Assembly: GCA_947492235.1 (NCBI GenBank)
Contig: CANLLZ010000002.1
Span: 806,001-870,000, forward strand
Origin: an uncultured Altererythrobacter sp.
Lineage (GTDB): Bacteria > Pseudomonadota > Alphaproteobacteria > Sphingomonadales > Sphingomonadaceae
Direction of reading: 5' to 3'
DNA length: 64,000 bases
Positions 36,667 to 44,947 of this stretch are shown piece by piece. Each line of letters begins with the position of its first letter. The first letter of the stretch is position 1. Under the pieces are notes generated by a model. It was not told where the DNA came from and ran no database searches. It saw only the letters and a list, made by a program, of their open reading frames with translations. The position numbers were made by a program, and so were the translations under genes.

Positions 36667-39201
36667 ATGACTGACGCCGTTCCTTCCCGCTTCGATCCGG
36701 GCAGCGCAGACGCGCGCTGGCAGGCCGCATGGGACGAGGCCCGCATTTTCGAAGCGGATTCAGAAAGCAACAAGCCGAAGAGCTTCGTGCTGGAGATGTT
36801 TCCCTATCCCAGCGGGCGCATCCATATCGGCCATGTGCGCAATTACACGATGGGCGACGTGCTCGCGCGCTACAAGCGGATGACGGGGCATGAAGTGCTG
36901 CACCCGATGGGCTGGGATGCTTTCGGGATGCCGGCCGAGAATGCGGCGATGGAGAAGGGCGTTCATCCCGGCGGTTGGACGCGGGACAACATCGCCAATA
37001 TGCGCGCGCAGCTGAAACGGCTGGGCTTTGCGCTCGACTGGTCCAGAGAATTGGCGACCTGCGAGCCCGATTATTACGGGCACGAGCAGGCGCTGTTTAT
37101 CGATCTCTACGAAGCCGGACTGGTTTACCGCAAGCAGGCGACAGTCAACTGGGATCCGGTCGATCAGACCGTGCTGGCCAACGAGCAGGTGATCGATGGG
37201 AAGGGCTGGCGCAGCGGTGCCGAGGTCGAGAAGCGCAAACTGAACCAGTGGTTCCTCAAGATCACAGACTTTGCCGATGAATTGCTGGATGGGCTGGGTG
37301 ATCTTTCCGGCTGGCCCGACAAGGTCCGGCTGATGCAGGAAAACTGGATCGGCAAATCCAAAGGCCTGCAATTCGCGTTCGATCTGTCAAACGGCGGGAA
37401 ATGCGAAGTCTATTCCACCCGGCCTGACACCATCTTCGGCGCGAGCTTCGTGGCGGTTGCAGCCGACCACCCGGTCGCGCAGGCAGCCGCTGAAAGCAGC
37501 GCCGAAGCCGGCGATTTCATCGCTCTGTGCAAGCGGGGTGGAACCACGGCTGCGGATTTGGAAACGGCGGAGAAACTGGGCTTCGATACCGGCATTACGG
37601 CGGAGCATCCGTTCACCGGCGAAAAGCTGCCTGTCTTCATCGCCAATTTCGTATTGATGGAATATGGCACTGGCGCGGTGATGGGCGTGCCCGGCCACGA
37701 CCAGCGCGACTTCGAGTTCGCGACCAAATACAAACTGCCGATCCCGCGCGTGGTTGCTGCCAGTGAAGAGGATGCGGACCAGCCTGTCGCCACCGAGGCC
37801 GAGCCGGGTGACGGGGTGATTGTCAATTCCGGCTTTCTCGACGGGATGGATGTGGACACCGCCATCGCCGAAGTCATCGCCCGGGCTGAAAAAGGCAAAT
37901 GGGGCGAAGGCAAAACCGTCTGGCGCCTGCGCGACTGGGGCGTCTCGCGCCAGCGTTATTGGGGTACTCCGATCCCGTTCGTGCACTGCGAGGCCTGCGG
38001 CGTGGTGCCGGTGGCGAAAGACAATCTTCCGGTCGAGCTGCCCGAGGATGTCGATTTCCAGACACCGGGCAATCCGCTGGTCCGCCACGCGACATGGAAG
38101 CACACGTCGTGTCCCAAATGCGGCGATGCGGCGACACGCGAAACCGATACGCTCGATACGTTTGTGGACAGCTCTTGGTATTTCCTGCGATTCGCCAGCC
38201 AGCCTGCGGACAAGCCCTTCGATGCGGCCGAAGTCGCCAAATGGCTGCCGGTCGAACAATATATCGGCGGGATCGAGCATGCGATCCTGCACCTTCTTTA
38301 TGCGCGTTTCTGGACCCGTGCGCTGAGCCATATCGGCCAGATCGACTTTCAAGAGCCGTTTGCCAGCCTGTTCACGCAAGGCATGGTGACGCACGAAACC
38401 TATTCCCGCCGTGCGCCGGACGATGGCCGTCAAAGCTATTTCTCGCCCGATGAAGTGGAGCGTGACGGCAAGGGCGCAAAGCTGAAGTCCGACGGTTTCC
38501 CGGTCACTGTCGGCCGGGTGATCAAGATGTCCAAGTCGAAGCGCAATGTGATCGACCCGGACACGATCATTGCCAATTATGGCGCGGATGCGGTGCGCTG
38601 GTTCATGCTGTCGGACAGCCCGCCGGAGCGCGATCTGCCATGGTCCGAAAGCGGGATCGAAGGCTGCTGGCGTTTCGTGCAGCGGGCGTGGCGTCTGTTC
38701 GGTGCCTATGATCGAGCGGCAAGCGGCGAGGACAAATCGCTATCCCGCAAAATGCATCAGACGGTTGCCGCTGTGGCCGAAGACATCGAGGCGCTGTCCT
38801 TCAACAAGGCCGTGGCGCGCATCTACGAACTCGCCAGCGCTATCGAAAAGGCCGATACTTCTGCCGCCCGCAGCGAAGCGATCCGCACGCTGCTGCTGCT
38901 TATCGCGCCGATGATGCCGCATCTGGCCGAGCAAGGCTGGGCGGAAATGGGCGGCGAGGGCCTGGTGTCAGCCGCGCCCTGGCCGGCAGTCGATGAAGCC
39001 ATGCTGGTCGAGGACGAGGTGACCATCGCCATCCAGCACAAGGGCAAATTGCGCGATACGCTGACCGTGGCGAAAGGGCTGCCCAAGGACGAGATGGAAG
39101 CGCTTGCTCTGGGAAGCGAGAATGTCCAGCGCTCGATCGACGGGGCACAGGTGCGCAAGGTGATTGTCGTACCGGACAGATTGGTCAATATCGTCACGTG
39201 A
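36667..39201 (+). CDS. leuS: Leucine-tRNA ligase
   Basis: 844 residues, bacterial-type class I LeuRS. HIGH is at 53-56 ([14 protein letters not shown]); the CP1 editing domain carries the GTG/T-rich and [16 protein letters not shown] motifs; the catalytic loop KMSKSKRN starts at residue 620; the C-terminal extension ends [15 protein letters not shown]. It charges tRNA-Leu. Its TGA overlaps the lptE start (TGATG). Confidence 0.97.
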   Translation: MTDAVPSRFDPGSADARWQAAWDEARIFEADSESNKPKSFVLEMFPYPSGRIHIGHVRNYTMGDVLARYKRMTGHEVLHPMGWDAFGMPAENAAMEKGVHPGGWTRDNIANMRAQLKRLGFALDWSRELATCEPDYYGHEQALFIDLYEAGLVYRKQATVNWDPVDQTVLANEQVIDGKGWRSGAEVEKRKLNQWFLKITDFADELLDGLGDLSGWPDKVRLMQENWIGKSKGLQFAFDLSNGGKCEVYSTRPDTIFGASFVAVAADHPVAQAAAESSAEAGDFIALCKRGGTTAADLETAEKLGFDTGITAEHPFTGEKLPVFIANFVLMEYGTGAVMGVPGHDQRDFEFATKYKLPIPRVVAASEEDADQPVATEAEPGDGVIVNSGFLDGMDVDTAIAEVIARAEKGKWGEGKTVWRLRDWGVSRQRYWGTPIPFVHCEACGVVPVAKDNLPVELPEDVDFQTPGNPLVRHATWKHTSCPKCGDAATRETDTLDTFVDSSWYFLRFASQPADKPFDAAEVAKWLPVEQYIGGIEHAILHLLYARFWTRALSHIGQIDFQEPFASLFTQGMVTHETYSRRAPDDGRQSYFSPDEVERDGKGAKLKSDGFPVTVGRVIKMSKSKRNVIDPDTIIANYGADAVRWFMLSDSPPERDLPWSESGIEGCWRFVQRAWRLFGAYDRAASGEDKSLSRKMHQTVAAVAEDIEALSFNKAVARIYELASAIEKADTSAARSEAIRTLLLLIAPMMPHLAEQGWAEMGGEGLVSAAPWPAVDEAMLVEDEVTIAIQHKGKLRDTLTVAKGLPKDEMEALALGSENVQRSIDGAQVRKVIVVPDRLVNIVT

Positions 39202-39725
39202 TGAGGTTCTCTGCTCCCCCTGCTGTCTTAGCCCTCTTGCTGGCTCCGCTGGCGCTGGCCGGATGTGCGCTGCAACCGATGTATGCGGGCGGAACCGCAG
39301 GGGCAGCCGGGCAGGCGCTGGCCAATGTTTCGGTCGCACCGATACAGGGGCGCGCCGGATGGCTGGTGGCAAACGAATTGCGCGACCGGCTTTCCGTGGG
39401 TCAGTCTGGCGGGGGCGTGGACGATGACAGCGCCCGATACCGCCTCGAAGTGCGGCTGGACGACCAGCTCGAGGGCTTCGGCCTTCTCAATGACGACACG
39501 ATCGGTCGGGAGCGCCGGACCCTGCGCGCCCGCTATCAGCTGATCGATACTGCAGACGATTCCATCGTGCTCGACGCGACTGCGGGTTCCGATGTCGGGA
39601 TCGATGTCGTCTCCAGCGAATATGCGGTGATCGCCGCTGAACAGACCGCGCTGGAACGGCTGGCGGGCGAAGTTGCCGACCGCGTCGTGACCCGTATCGC
39701 TTTGCTGGGCCGCGAGAACCAGTGA
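39201..39725 (+). CDS. lptE: LPS assembly lipoprotein LptE
   Basis: 174 residues. Signal peptide with lipobox LALAGC, then ALQPMYAGG and a small alpha/beta domain with LANELRDRL and RYRLEVRL. This is the short, divergent alphaproteobacterial LptE, which plugs the LptD barrel and delivers lipopolysaccharide to the outer surface. The assignment rests on the lipobox, size, LQPMY motif and location between leuS and holA. The ATG at 39201 overlaps the leuS stop; a GTG three bases earlier is also possible. Confidence 0.88.
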   Translation: MRFSAPPAVLALLLAPLALAGCALQPMYAGGTAGAAGQALANVSVAPIQGRAGWLVANELRDRLSVGQSGGGVDDDSARYRLEVRLDDQLEGFGLLNDDTIGRERRTLRARYQLIDTADDSIVLDATAGSDVGIDVVSSEYAVIAAEQTALERLAGEVADRVVTRIALLGRENQ

Positions 39726-39747
39726 ACGCAGCGCTGCAGAACGCACG

Positions 39748-40788
39748 ATGAAGGTGAAGCAATTCGAATTCGCCGGACGCGCCAAAGCTGCTGCGTCGCA
39801 ATGCAACATGTTCTTCTTCTGCGGGCCTGACGAAGCGGGCGCAAGCGCTGCTGCTGCCACTATCCATTCGCTCCTGCCCGATCCGGGAGAGCGGATCGAA
39901 CTGTCGGGCGCCGATATCAAACGCGATCCGGTGCTGCTTGGCGATGAAGCGCGCTCCAGCTCCCTGTTCGGTGAAAAGCGCCATATTTTCGTGCGCGCCG
40001 CAGGGGAAGAAGCGCATGATGCGCTTAAAAACCATCTGACGGGAGAAGGAGAGGCCTGCCCGGTTCTGATCGTCGCAACCGGTGCGACCGACAAATCGCG
40101 TACGGCCAAGCTGCTCGAAAAGCGCGACGATGCGCTGGTGGTAATGTTCTATCCGCCGGACATGCGCGCCATGACCGGCACGGTGCGCGATCTCGCCGAC
40201 CGAGCAGGCCTTCGATTGCAAGGCGACATGGCCGAGCGCATCGCGCGGGCTTCCGGAATGGATCAGCGGCTTGCCGCTTCCGAAATGGAGAAGCTGGCCC
40301 TTTATCTCGATGCCGCGCAGGACCGGCCAGTGAATGTCACCCGCGAGGCTTGGGACGCGATCGGGGCGGTTTCTGAGGAAGATGGCTTCATGGACATTGT
40401 GAACGCTGCCCTGTCAGGCCGCGCGCAGTCTTTGCCGGGAGAACTGGCGCGGATGGAGGCGACCGGGATCAACCCGGTGACCGTGCTTTTGGCGGTCGAA
40501 CGACGTGCGGCACAATTGTCACAACTGGCGGCGCGGCTCGGGAGTGGCAGCGATATTGCGGGCTTTATTGATGGAGAGAAGCGCGCGCGGCGGGTGTTTT
40601 TCAAGGAAGCTGCTGATTTGCAGGCACAACTGGGAACTTGGCGCGGTCCCAATTTGGACCGGCTCGTCGCACGATTGACCTCGCTTCATCGAAAAATGTT
40701 AGGCAATAGTCAGCAAGCAGGAACACTGCTAAGGCACGAATTGACACAGATTGCGCGGGTCAGCGCGCGGGGTCGCGGGAGATCGTAG
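39748..40788 (+). CDS. holA: DNA polymerase III subunit delta
   Basis: 346 residues. HolA opens the sliding clamp in the clamp-loader complex. N-terminal CGPDEAGASAAAATIH replaces the ATP-binding P-loop, as normal for delta; LFGEKRHIFVRAAG, AEREIA-like helices and the C-terminal collar domain follow. Gene order leuS-lptE-holA is standard in alphaproteobacteria and supports the call. Its stop codon overlaps the ribosome binding site (AGGAAGGA, 40787-40794) of the 36-codon frame that follows. Confidence 0.93.
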   Translation: MKVKQFEFAGRAKAAASQCNMFFFCGPDEAGASAAAATIHSLLPDPGERIELSGADIKRDPVLLGDEARSSSLFGEKRHIFVRAAGEEAHDALKNHLTGEGEACPVLIVATGATDKSRTAKLLEKRDDALVVMFYPPDMRAMTGTVRDLADRAGLRLQGDMAERIARASGMDQRLAASEMEKLALYLDAAQDRPVNVTREAWDAIGAVSEEDGFMDIVNAALSGRAQSLPGELARMEATGINPVTVLLAVERRAAQLSQLAARLGSGSDIAGFIDGEKRARRVFFKEAADLQAQLGTWRGPNLDRLVARLTSLHRKMLGNSQQAGTLLRHELTQIARVSARGRGRS

Positions 40789-40802
40789 GAAGGATCGGCC
40801 GC

Positions 40803-40913
40803 ATGACGCAAAATAATGGTGATCGGAGGCCAACCTCCGGCGAAATGTTTGTCGGAATTGCCGGGCCCGGGCCCGCGAAGGATGGCTTCGCACCGGACGG
40901 GTGTGGAATCTGA
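40803..40913 (+). CDS. Putative 36-residue small protein or leader peptide
   Basis: ATG at 40803, stop TGA at 40911-40913. AGGAAGGA (40787-40794) is eight bases before the ATG, one of the better ribosome binding sites in the window. The peptide begins MTQNNGDRRPTSGEMF and ends PDGCGI; no family is recognised. The stop is two bases before the ATG of the sugar transferase, whose own upstream sequence has only a weak site, so translation of this frame could couple to it. Two hairpins lie within it: CGGAGG-CCAA-CCTCCG at 40824-40839 and the palindrome CGGGCCCGGGCCCG at 40862-40875. It could instead be non-coding leader RNA. Confidence 0.42.
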   Translation: MTQNNGDRRPTSGEMFVGIAGPGPAKDGFAPDGCGI

Positions 40914-40915
40914 AA

Positions 40916-42298
40916 ATGAATGCCCCATCATTCCTGACAGCAGCCGATCTGGAAGGCGACACTCCGCTTGTGCAATCGCTGGAGAAACGGCGCCTGCGCA
41001 TCTACGCGGCGTTTCTTGTCCTTGATATTTGCATCCTGGCCTTCAGTTTTGCGGTATCCAGCTGGCTCACCAACCGGGTATTCGCCGGGGCGGGGGCAAT
41101 GGCTCAGGCGCAGGTGATGGCACCTTTGTTCCTGACCATCGCGCTCTACAACCGAGCCTATTCGATGAGAGCTATGGAAGCGTGGAATTACGCCGCGTTC
41201 CGGGCGGTGTTGTCGCTGCTGATCGCAGCGGCGCTGCTGAGCTTCATTACCTTCTATCTGCGAGCAGAGGATTACTCGCGCGCGGTTTTCACTCTTGCCA
41301 TCTCGATTTCCGCGATCGGTCTGGTGGTCTCGCGTTATGCCATTGTCGGCCAGTGGCAGCCCTGGGGGCGCAAGCTGACCAATGTGCTGGTTGTCCATGA
41401 TGGAGGCCCGAAAGTTCCGCTGGAGGGCGCGATCCATGTGGATGCGAGCCAGCCGGGCATTCGACCCGACCCGAACGATCCGCACGCGCTCAACAAGCTC
41501 GGCCAGATGATGACCAATATGGATCGCGTGCTGATCAGCTGCCCGATCTCGCGGCGGATGGAATGGTCGTTTGTTTTGCGCTCGGCAGGTGTCAATGGCG
41601 GCATCGTGACCGAACGGCTGAACGAATTGCGCCCGCTGCGGATGCAGAACGACAACGGCCTGCTTTCGCTGGTTGTGTCTGCAGGCCCATTGGGCATGCG
41701 CGACCGGGTGCTAAAGCGCGCGTTCGATACGGCGCTGTCGGCCGCGGCGCTGATAGCTTTGTCACCGCTGCTGATCCTGACAGCGCTGGCGATCAAGCTG
41801 GAGGACCGGGGCCCTGTCTTCTTTGTCCAGCGCCGGCTGGGCAAGGGCAATTGCTTCTTCGATATGTGGAAATTTCGCTCGATGAAGGTTGCCCGGCTGG
41901 ACGCCGACGGCAAGCAGTCGACCGCGCGCGACGACGACCGGGTGACTAAGGTCGGGAAATTTATCCGCAGCACCAGCATCGATGAACTGCCCCAGATTAT
42001 CAACGTGCTGCGCGGAGAGATGTCGATCGTCGGCCCGCGGCCCCATGCTCTGGGTTCGCAGGCAGGGGACAAGCTGTTCTGGGAAGTCGATCCGGAATAT
42101 TGGCGACGTCATGCCCTGAAGCCGGGGCTAACCGGACTGGCGCAAGTGCGCGGTTTTCGCGGGGCGACGGAGCAGGAAAGCGACCTGCAACACCGTTTGG
42201 GCGCCGATCTGGAATATATCTCCAATTGGAGCCTGCTGACCGATATCGCCATCGTCTTCGCAACCGCCAAAGTATTGGTCCATCAACGGGCTTTCTAA
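40916..42298 (+). CDS. Initiating undecaprenyl-phosphate sugar-phosphate transferase
   Basis: 460 residues of the polyprenyl-phosphate hexose-1-phosphate transferase type (WcaJ/GumD-like). Four to five membrane segments at the N-terminus and a central domain are followed by the bacterial sugar transferase domain: KRAFDTALSAAALIALSPLL, PVFFVQRRLGKGNCFFDMWK, KFRSMKV, TSIDELPQIINVLRGEMS, VGPRPHA and KPGLTGLAQVRG. It would load the first sugar onto the lipid carrier and so starts repeat-unit assembly. The ATG at 40916 is chosen over a GTG at 40901. First clear gene of the polysaccharide cluster. Confidence 0.92.
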   Translation: MNAPSFLTAADLEGDTPLVQSLEKRRLRIYAAFLVLDICILAFSFAVSSWLTNRVFAGAGAMAQAQVMAPLFLTIALYNRAYSMRAMEAWNYAAFRAVLSLLIAAALLSFITFYLRAEDYSRAVFTLAISISAIGLVVSRYAIVGQWQPWGRKLTNVLVVHDGGPKVPLEGAIHVDASQPGIRPDPNDPHALNKLGQMMTNMDRVLISCPISRRMEWSFVLRSAGVNGGIVTERLNELRPLRMQNDNGLLSLVVSAGPLGMRDRVLKRAFDTALSAAALIALSPLLILTALAIKLEDRGPVFFVQRRLGKGNCFFDMWKFRSMKVARLDADGKQSTARDDDRVTKVGKFIRSTSIDELPQIINVLRGEMSIVGPRPHALGSQAGDKLFWEVDPEYWRRHALKPGLTGLAQVRGFRGATEQESDLQHRLGADLEYISNWSLLTDIAIVFATAKVLVHQRAF

Positions 42299-42303
42299 CG
42301 ACA

Positions 42304-42332
42304 TTGAATCTTTACTGGTTTTCTGCGATAGA
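42304..42332 (+). promoter_or_regulatory. Weak promoter-like element before the Pro-rich protein gene
   Basis: TTGAAT and GATAGA are 17 bases apart in an AT-rich gap of 62 bases after the sugar transferase stop. The -10 match is poor. Confidence 0.25.
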
Positions 42333-42360
42333 ATGCTGCCGAATAGATCAGGACAATAAG

Positions 42361-42810
42361 ATGCAAGCGAGAGCGATAATTTCAGGGCGGTTGGTTGTTG
42401 GTCTGGGCTGCGCCAGTCTGGCGATGGCCGGTGTGCCTGCCCATGCCGATACCCGCGTGAGCGTTCTGTTGCCTCTTTCTCAGCAAACTTCCGCCGTCGC
42501 GACATGTGCTGCATCGCGTTCTGCCGCTGAAGTTGCGACTGCCGCTCAGGGCGCGCAGACTGCCCAAACCGCGCAAGCGGCCCAAACCCGCGGTTGCCTG
42601 TTGCCACTTCGCGCAGCACCGCCGCCAGCGGTTCAGCCTCCACCGCCGGCTCCGCCCGCGCCTCCCGCTCCGCCGGTTGCCGCTCCGGCTGCAGGTGGTG
42701 GGTTCGGCTGGCTGGCTCCGGCGCTTGCCGGGATCGCCGCGATTGTCGGCATCGTCGTCGCTGCAGGCGGCGGTGACAATGGCGCTAATCCCGGAATTAG
42801 CCCCGGCTAA
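42361..42810 (+). CDS. Small secreted, Ala/Gln- and Pro-rich protein with C-terminal membrane helix
   Basis: 149 residues. Signal peptide 1-29 (ending GVPAHA), then a segment with two Cys, an Ala-Gln-Thr repeat (AAQGAQTAQTAQAAQ), a Pro-rich run (APPPAVQPPPPAPPAPPAPP), and a hydrophobic helix at about 113-135 ending in GGGDNGANPGISPG. This is a bitopic or tail-anchored layout with an extended periplasmic spacer. I do not recognise a family. Position between the initiating transferase and a polymerase/ligase suggests a structural accessory role in polysaccharide export (inference). Composition is low-complexity. Confidence 0.65.
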   Translation: MQARAIISGRLVVGLGCASLAMAGVPAHADTRVSVLLPLSQQTSAVATCAASRSAAEVATAAQGAQTAQTAQAAQTRGCLLPLRAAPPPAVQPPPPAPPAPPAPPVAAPAAGGGFGWLAPALAGIAAIVGIVVAAGGGDNGANPGISPG

Positions 42811-42852
42811 CCGGCGATAACCGCTCTCAAGATACTTTAGCCAGGCGATGCA

Positions 42853-44196
42853 ATGGCACCTCTGGCCCCTCAAGCAAGCAAGGTAAAAACTACCATTGCC
42901 GAATGGGCGCTGGCTGGTCTGCTGGTTCTCGCCTTGCTCTTGGGCGGCGGGGGCAGCCCGTCTCCGGCCCCCGAGCTCGCTCTCCAGATCGCTTGTGCCA
43001 TCACTGGCGTTGCCGCACTGTGGGCAGGATGTTTTGCGAACGGGGCAGGGCGCACGGCGTGGTGGCTGGTGGTCATCGTCCTCGCACTTCCGGCAATTCA
43101 GCTTCTTCCCTTGCCGCCCAATGTCTGGAACGCGCTGCCGGGCCGTGATATTGTCGCAGCCTCGCTGGAGAATGTCGACGCATCCGGCGATTGGCGCCCT
43201 CTCTCCATTGCCCCGCACAAGACCATGGCCAGCCTGCTGGCATTGGGCCCACCCCTGCTTGTCCTCATGCTGACAGCCTCCTCCTCTGATAGCCAACTAC
43301 GCAAGGCGATCGGGGCGATCATCGTGATGGCTTTGGCGGCCACTATTCTGGGCGCAGTGCAAGTCGCGTCGGCAGGACAGGTGGGCCATCTTTACGAAGC
43401 GACCCATCGCGGCTGGGTCACCGGGTTCTTTGCCAACCGCAATGCGGCAGCCGATCTGTTCCTTATCGCAGTGCTGGCGCTGCTTGCACTCGCCTATGGC
43501 CAGCCTGATACCAAAAACCCTGCGCGTGTTCCCCCCGGAGCGGCAGGAGTAATCGCGGTGCTCATGGGTGCCGCGTGCATCATGACAGGATCACGCGTCG
43601 GCGTGGTACTTCTGGCCGTGCTCGCGATGGTATGGCTGGCCAGCGTCGCCATAGGGGCGATGTCGGTTTCCAGAAAAACTGCGGGCACCGCGGCCGCGGG
43701 AGCTGCAACCGCTGTGATGGGTCTGCTCTTGGCTGGTTGGTATGCTGGCGGCCTCAGGCAAGTCGCCGCCCGTTTCGGAGCAACCCGCGATATGCGTGCC
43801 GAGATCTGGCCTGACACCGTCCATGCAATCGAGCGGTTTTGGCCTGTCGGCTCCGGGCTAGGCACTTTTCAGGAAGCTTTCGCGCCGTCCCAGCGGCTCG
43901 AGACGCTGGGGCCGGCAATTATAAACCGCGCGCATAATGATTTTCTGGAGCTCGCACTGGAAGGCGGGCTGCTCGCATTGATCCTGCTGTTTGCCATTGC
44001 TGCCTTGCTGCTGCGCAGCGCGCTGCTGCAATGGGGAGCCTCACCTCTGATCCGCAGTCGCCTGCTTTTTGCCGGTGCAACGCTTGCCGTTCTGGCCGCG
44101 CATTCGCTGGTCGACTACCCGCTTCGCACGATGACGCTTGCAGTGCTTGGCGCCTTCGCTGCCGGAATTGTGGCAAAACTTGTAAGGCCGTCTTGA
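42853..44196 (+). CDS. O-antigen ligase/polymerase-like membrane protein (first copy)
   Basis: 447 residues with about 11-12 membrane segments and a long periplasmic loop. The Wzy_C/WaaL-type region has RGWVTGFFANRNAAADLF, WPVGSGLGTFQEAFA and NRAHNDFLELALEGG, characteristic of O-antigen ligase/PglL/Wzy proteins. It would polymerise lipid-linked repeats or transfer glycan to an acceptor in the periplasm. A second related protein lies at 53565, so one may be the polymerase and the other a ligase. ATG at 42853. Confidence 0.85.
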   Translation: MAPLAPQASKVKTTIAEWALAGLLVLALLLGGGGSPSPAPELALQIACAITGVAALWAGCFANGAGRTAWWLVVIVLALPAIQLLPLPPNVWNALPGRDIVAASLENVDASGDWRPLSIAPHKTMASLLALGPPLLVLMLTASSSDSQLRKAIGAIIVMALAATILGAVQVASAGQVGHLYEATHRGWVTGFFANRNAAADLFLIAVLALLALAYGQPDTKNPARVPPGAAGVIAVLMGAACIMTGSRVGVVLLAVLAMVWLASVAIGAMSVSRKTAGTAAAGAATAVMGLLLAGWYAGGLRQVAARFGATRDMRAEIWPDTVHAIERFWPVGSGLGTFQEAFAPSQRLETLGPAIINRAHNDFLELALEGGLLALILLFAIAALLLRSALLQWGASPLIRSRLLFAGATLAVLAAHSLVDYPLRTMTLAVLGAFAAGIVAKLVRPS

Positions 44197-44230
44197 TTGC
44201 GCGGACGCTTGCTTCACTGTCGCGTTAACC

Positions 44231-44944
44231 ATGAAAAAGCGCTTAGCCCGATTCGGCCCCAGAGCCGTTATCGCCATCCCAGTGGGTGCTCTCGCTGCGT
44301 GTCAGGCGACGTTACAGCCCGATGTTCCGACAGGCGCTGACGCGTATACCGCTATTGCAGTTGCCCCGGAGGAGAGCGATGCGGTTGCTCCGCGTTACGC
44401 ACTGCGGGGCGGTGATGTCGTCAGCGTGGCGGTGTTCCAAGAGCCGGAATTGTCGCGCGATTCTATCGTGTTGGACGCCGCGGGTAATCTCAATCTCCCT
44501 CTGCTGGGGGAAATTCGCGCACGGGGCCTGACCACCAGCGAACTCGCCCGGTCGATCGAAAGCGCCTATGCTGCGCAATATCTGCGAGACCCGCGGGTCG
44601 CGGTCTACCTCGATGCCAGTATCAAGGATGCCGTCACCATCGAAGGGCAAGTCGAATTGCCCGGCATGTATGATTACCGCGACGGGCTGACGCTTCTTTC
44701 GGCCGTGGCTCTCGCCCGCAGTCCGACCCGTACGGCCAAGCTGGATGAAGTGGTTGTCTTTCGCGAGGTCGATGGCCAGCGGCAGGGGGGCGTATTCGAT
44801 CTGATGGCGATCCGCGAAGGCCGGATGCCTGACCCGGCATTGCGTCCCGGCGATGTGATTGTCGTCGGGTACTCCTCGTTGCAGGGAACCTACCGCGATA
44901 TTCTGCAAGCCGCCCCGATTCTTGGCATCTTTACGCGGTTTTAG
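44231..44944 (+). CDS. Polysaccharide export outer-membrane protein (Wza-like)
   Basis: 237 residues. Lipoprotein signal with Cys24 (VGALAAC). The Poly_export domain begins RYALRGGDVVSVAVF and continues with LDAAGNLNLPLLGEIRARG; a SLBB-like segment follows (KDAVTIEGQVELPGMYDYRDG, landmark VELPGMYDYRDG). It forms the outer-membrane channel for capsular or exopolysaccharide. The Wza C-terminal barrel helix is very short here. It is directly followed, after three bases, by the tyrosine autokinase gene, its normal partner. Confidence 0.92.
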   Translation: MKKRLARFGPRAVIAIPVGALAACQATLQPDVPTGADAYTAIAVAPEESDAVAPRYALRGGDVVSVAVFQEPELSRDSIVLDAAGNLNLPLLGEIRARGLTTSELARSIESAYAAQYLRDPRVAVYLDASIKDAVTIEGQVELPGMYDYRDGLTLLSAVALARSPTRTAKLDEVVVFREVDGQRQGGVFDLMAIREGRMPDPALRPGDVIVVGYSSLQGTYRDILQAAPILGIFTRF

Positions 44945-44947
44945 AGC

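Noticed and set aside
40862-40875. Palindrome CGGGCCCGGGCCCG as terminator of holA
   Set aside because: No T run follows on either strand; I list it only as structure within the 36-codon leader frame.
42361-42810. PEP-CTERM/exosortase sorting signal in the Pro-rich protein
   Set aside because: The C-terminus lacks the PEP motif and basic tail, and no exosortase gene is in the window.
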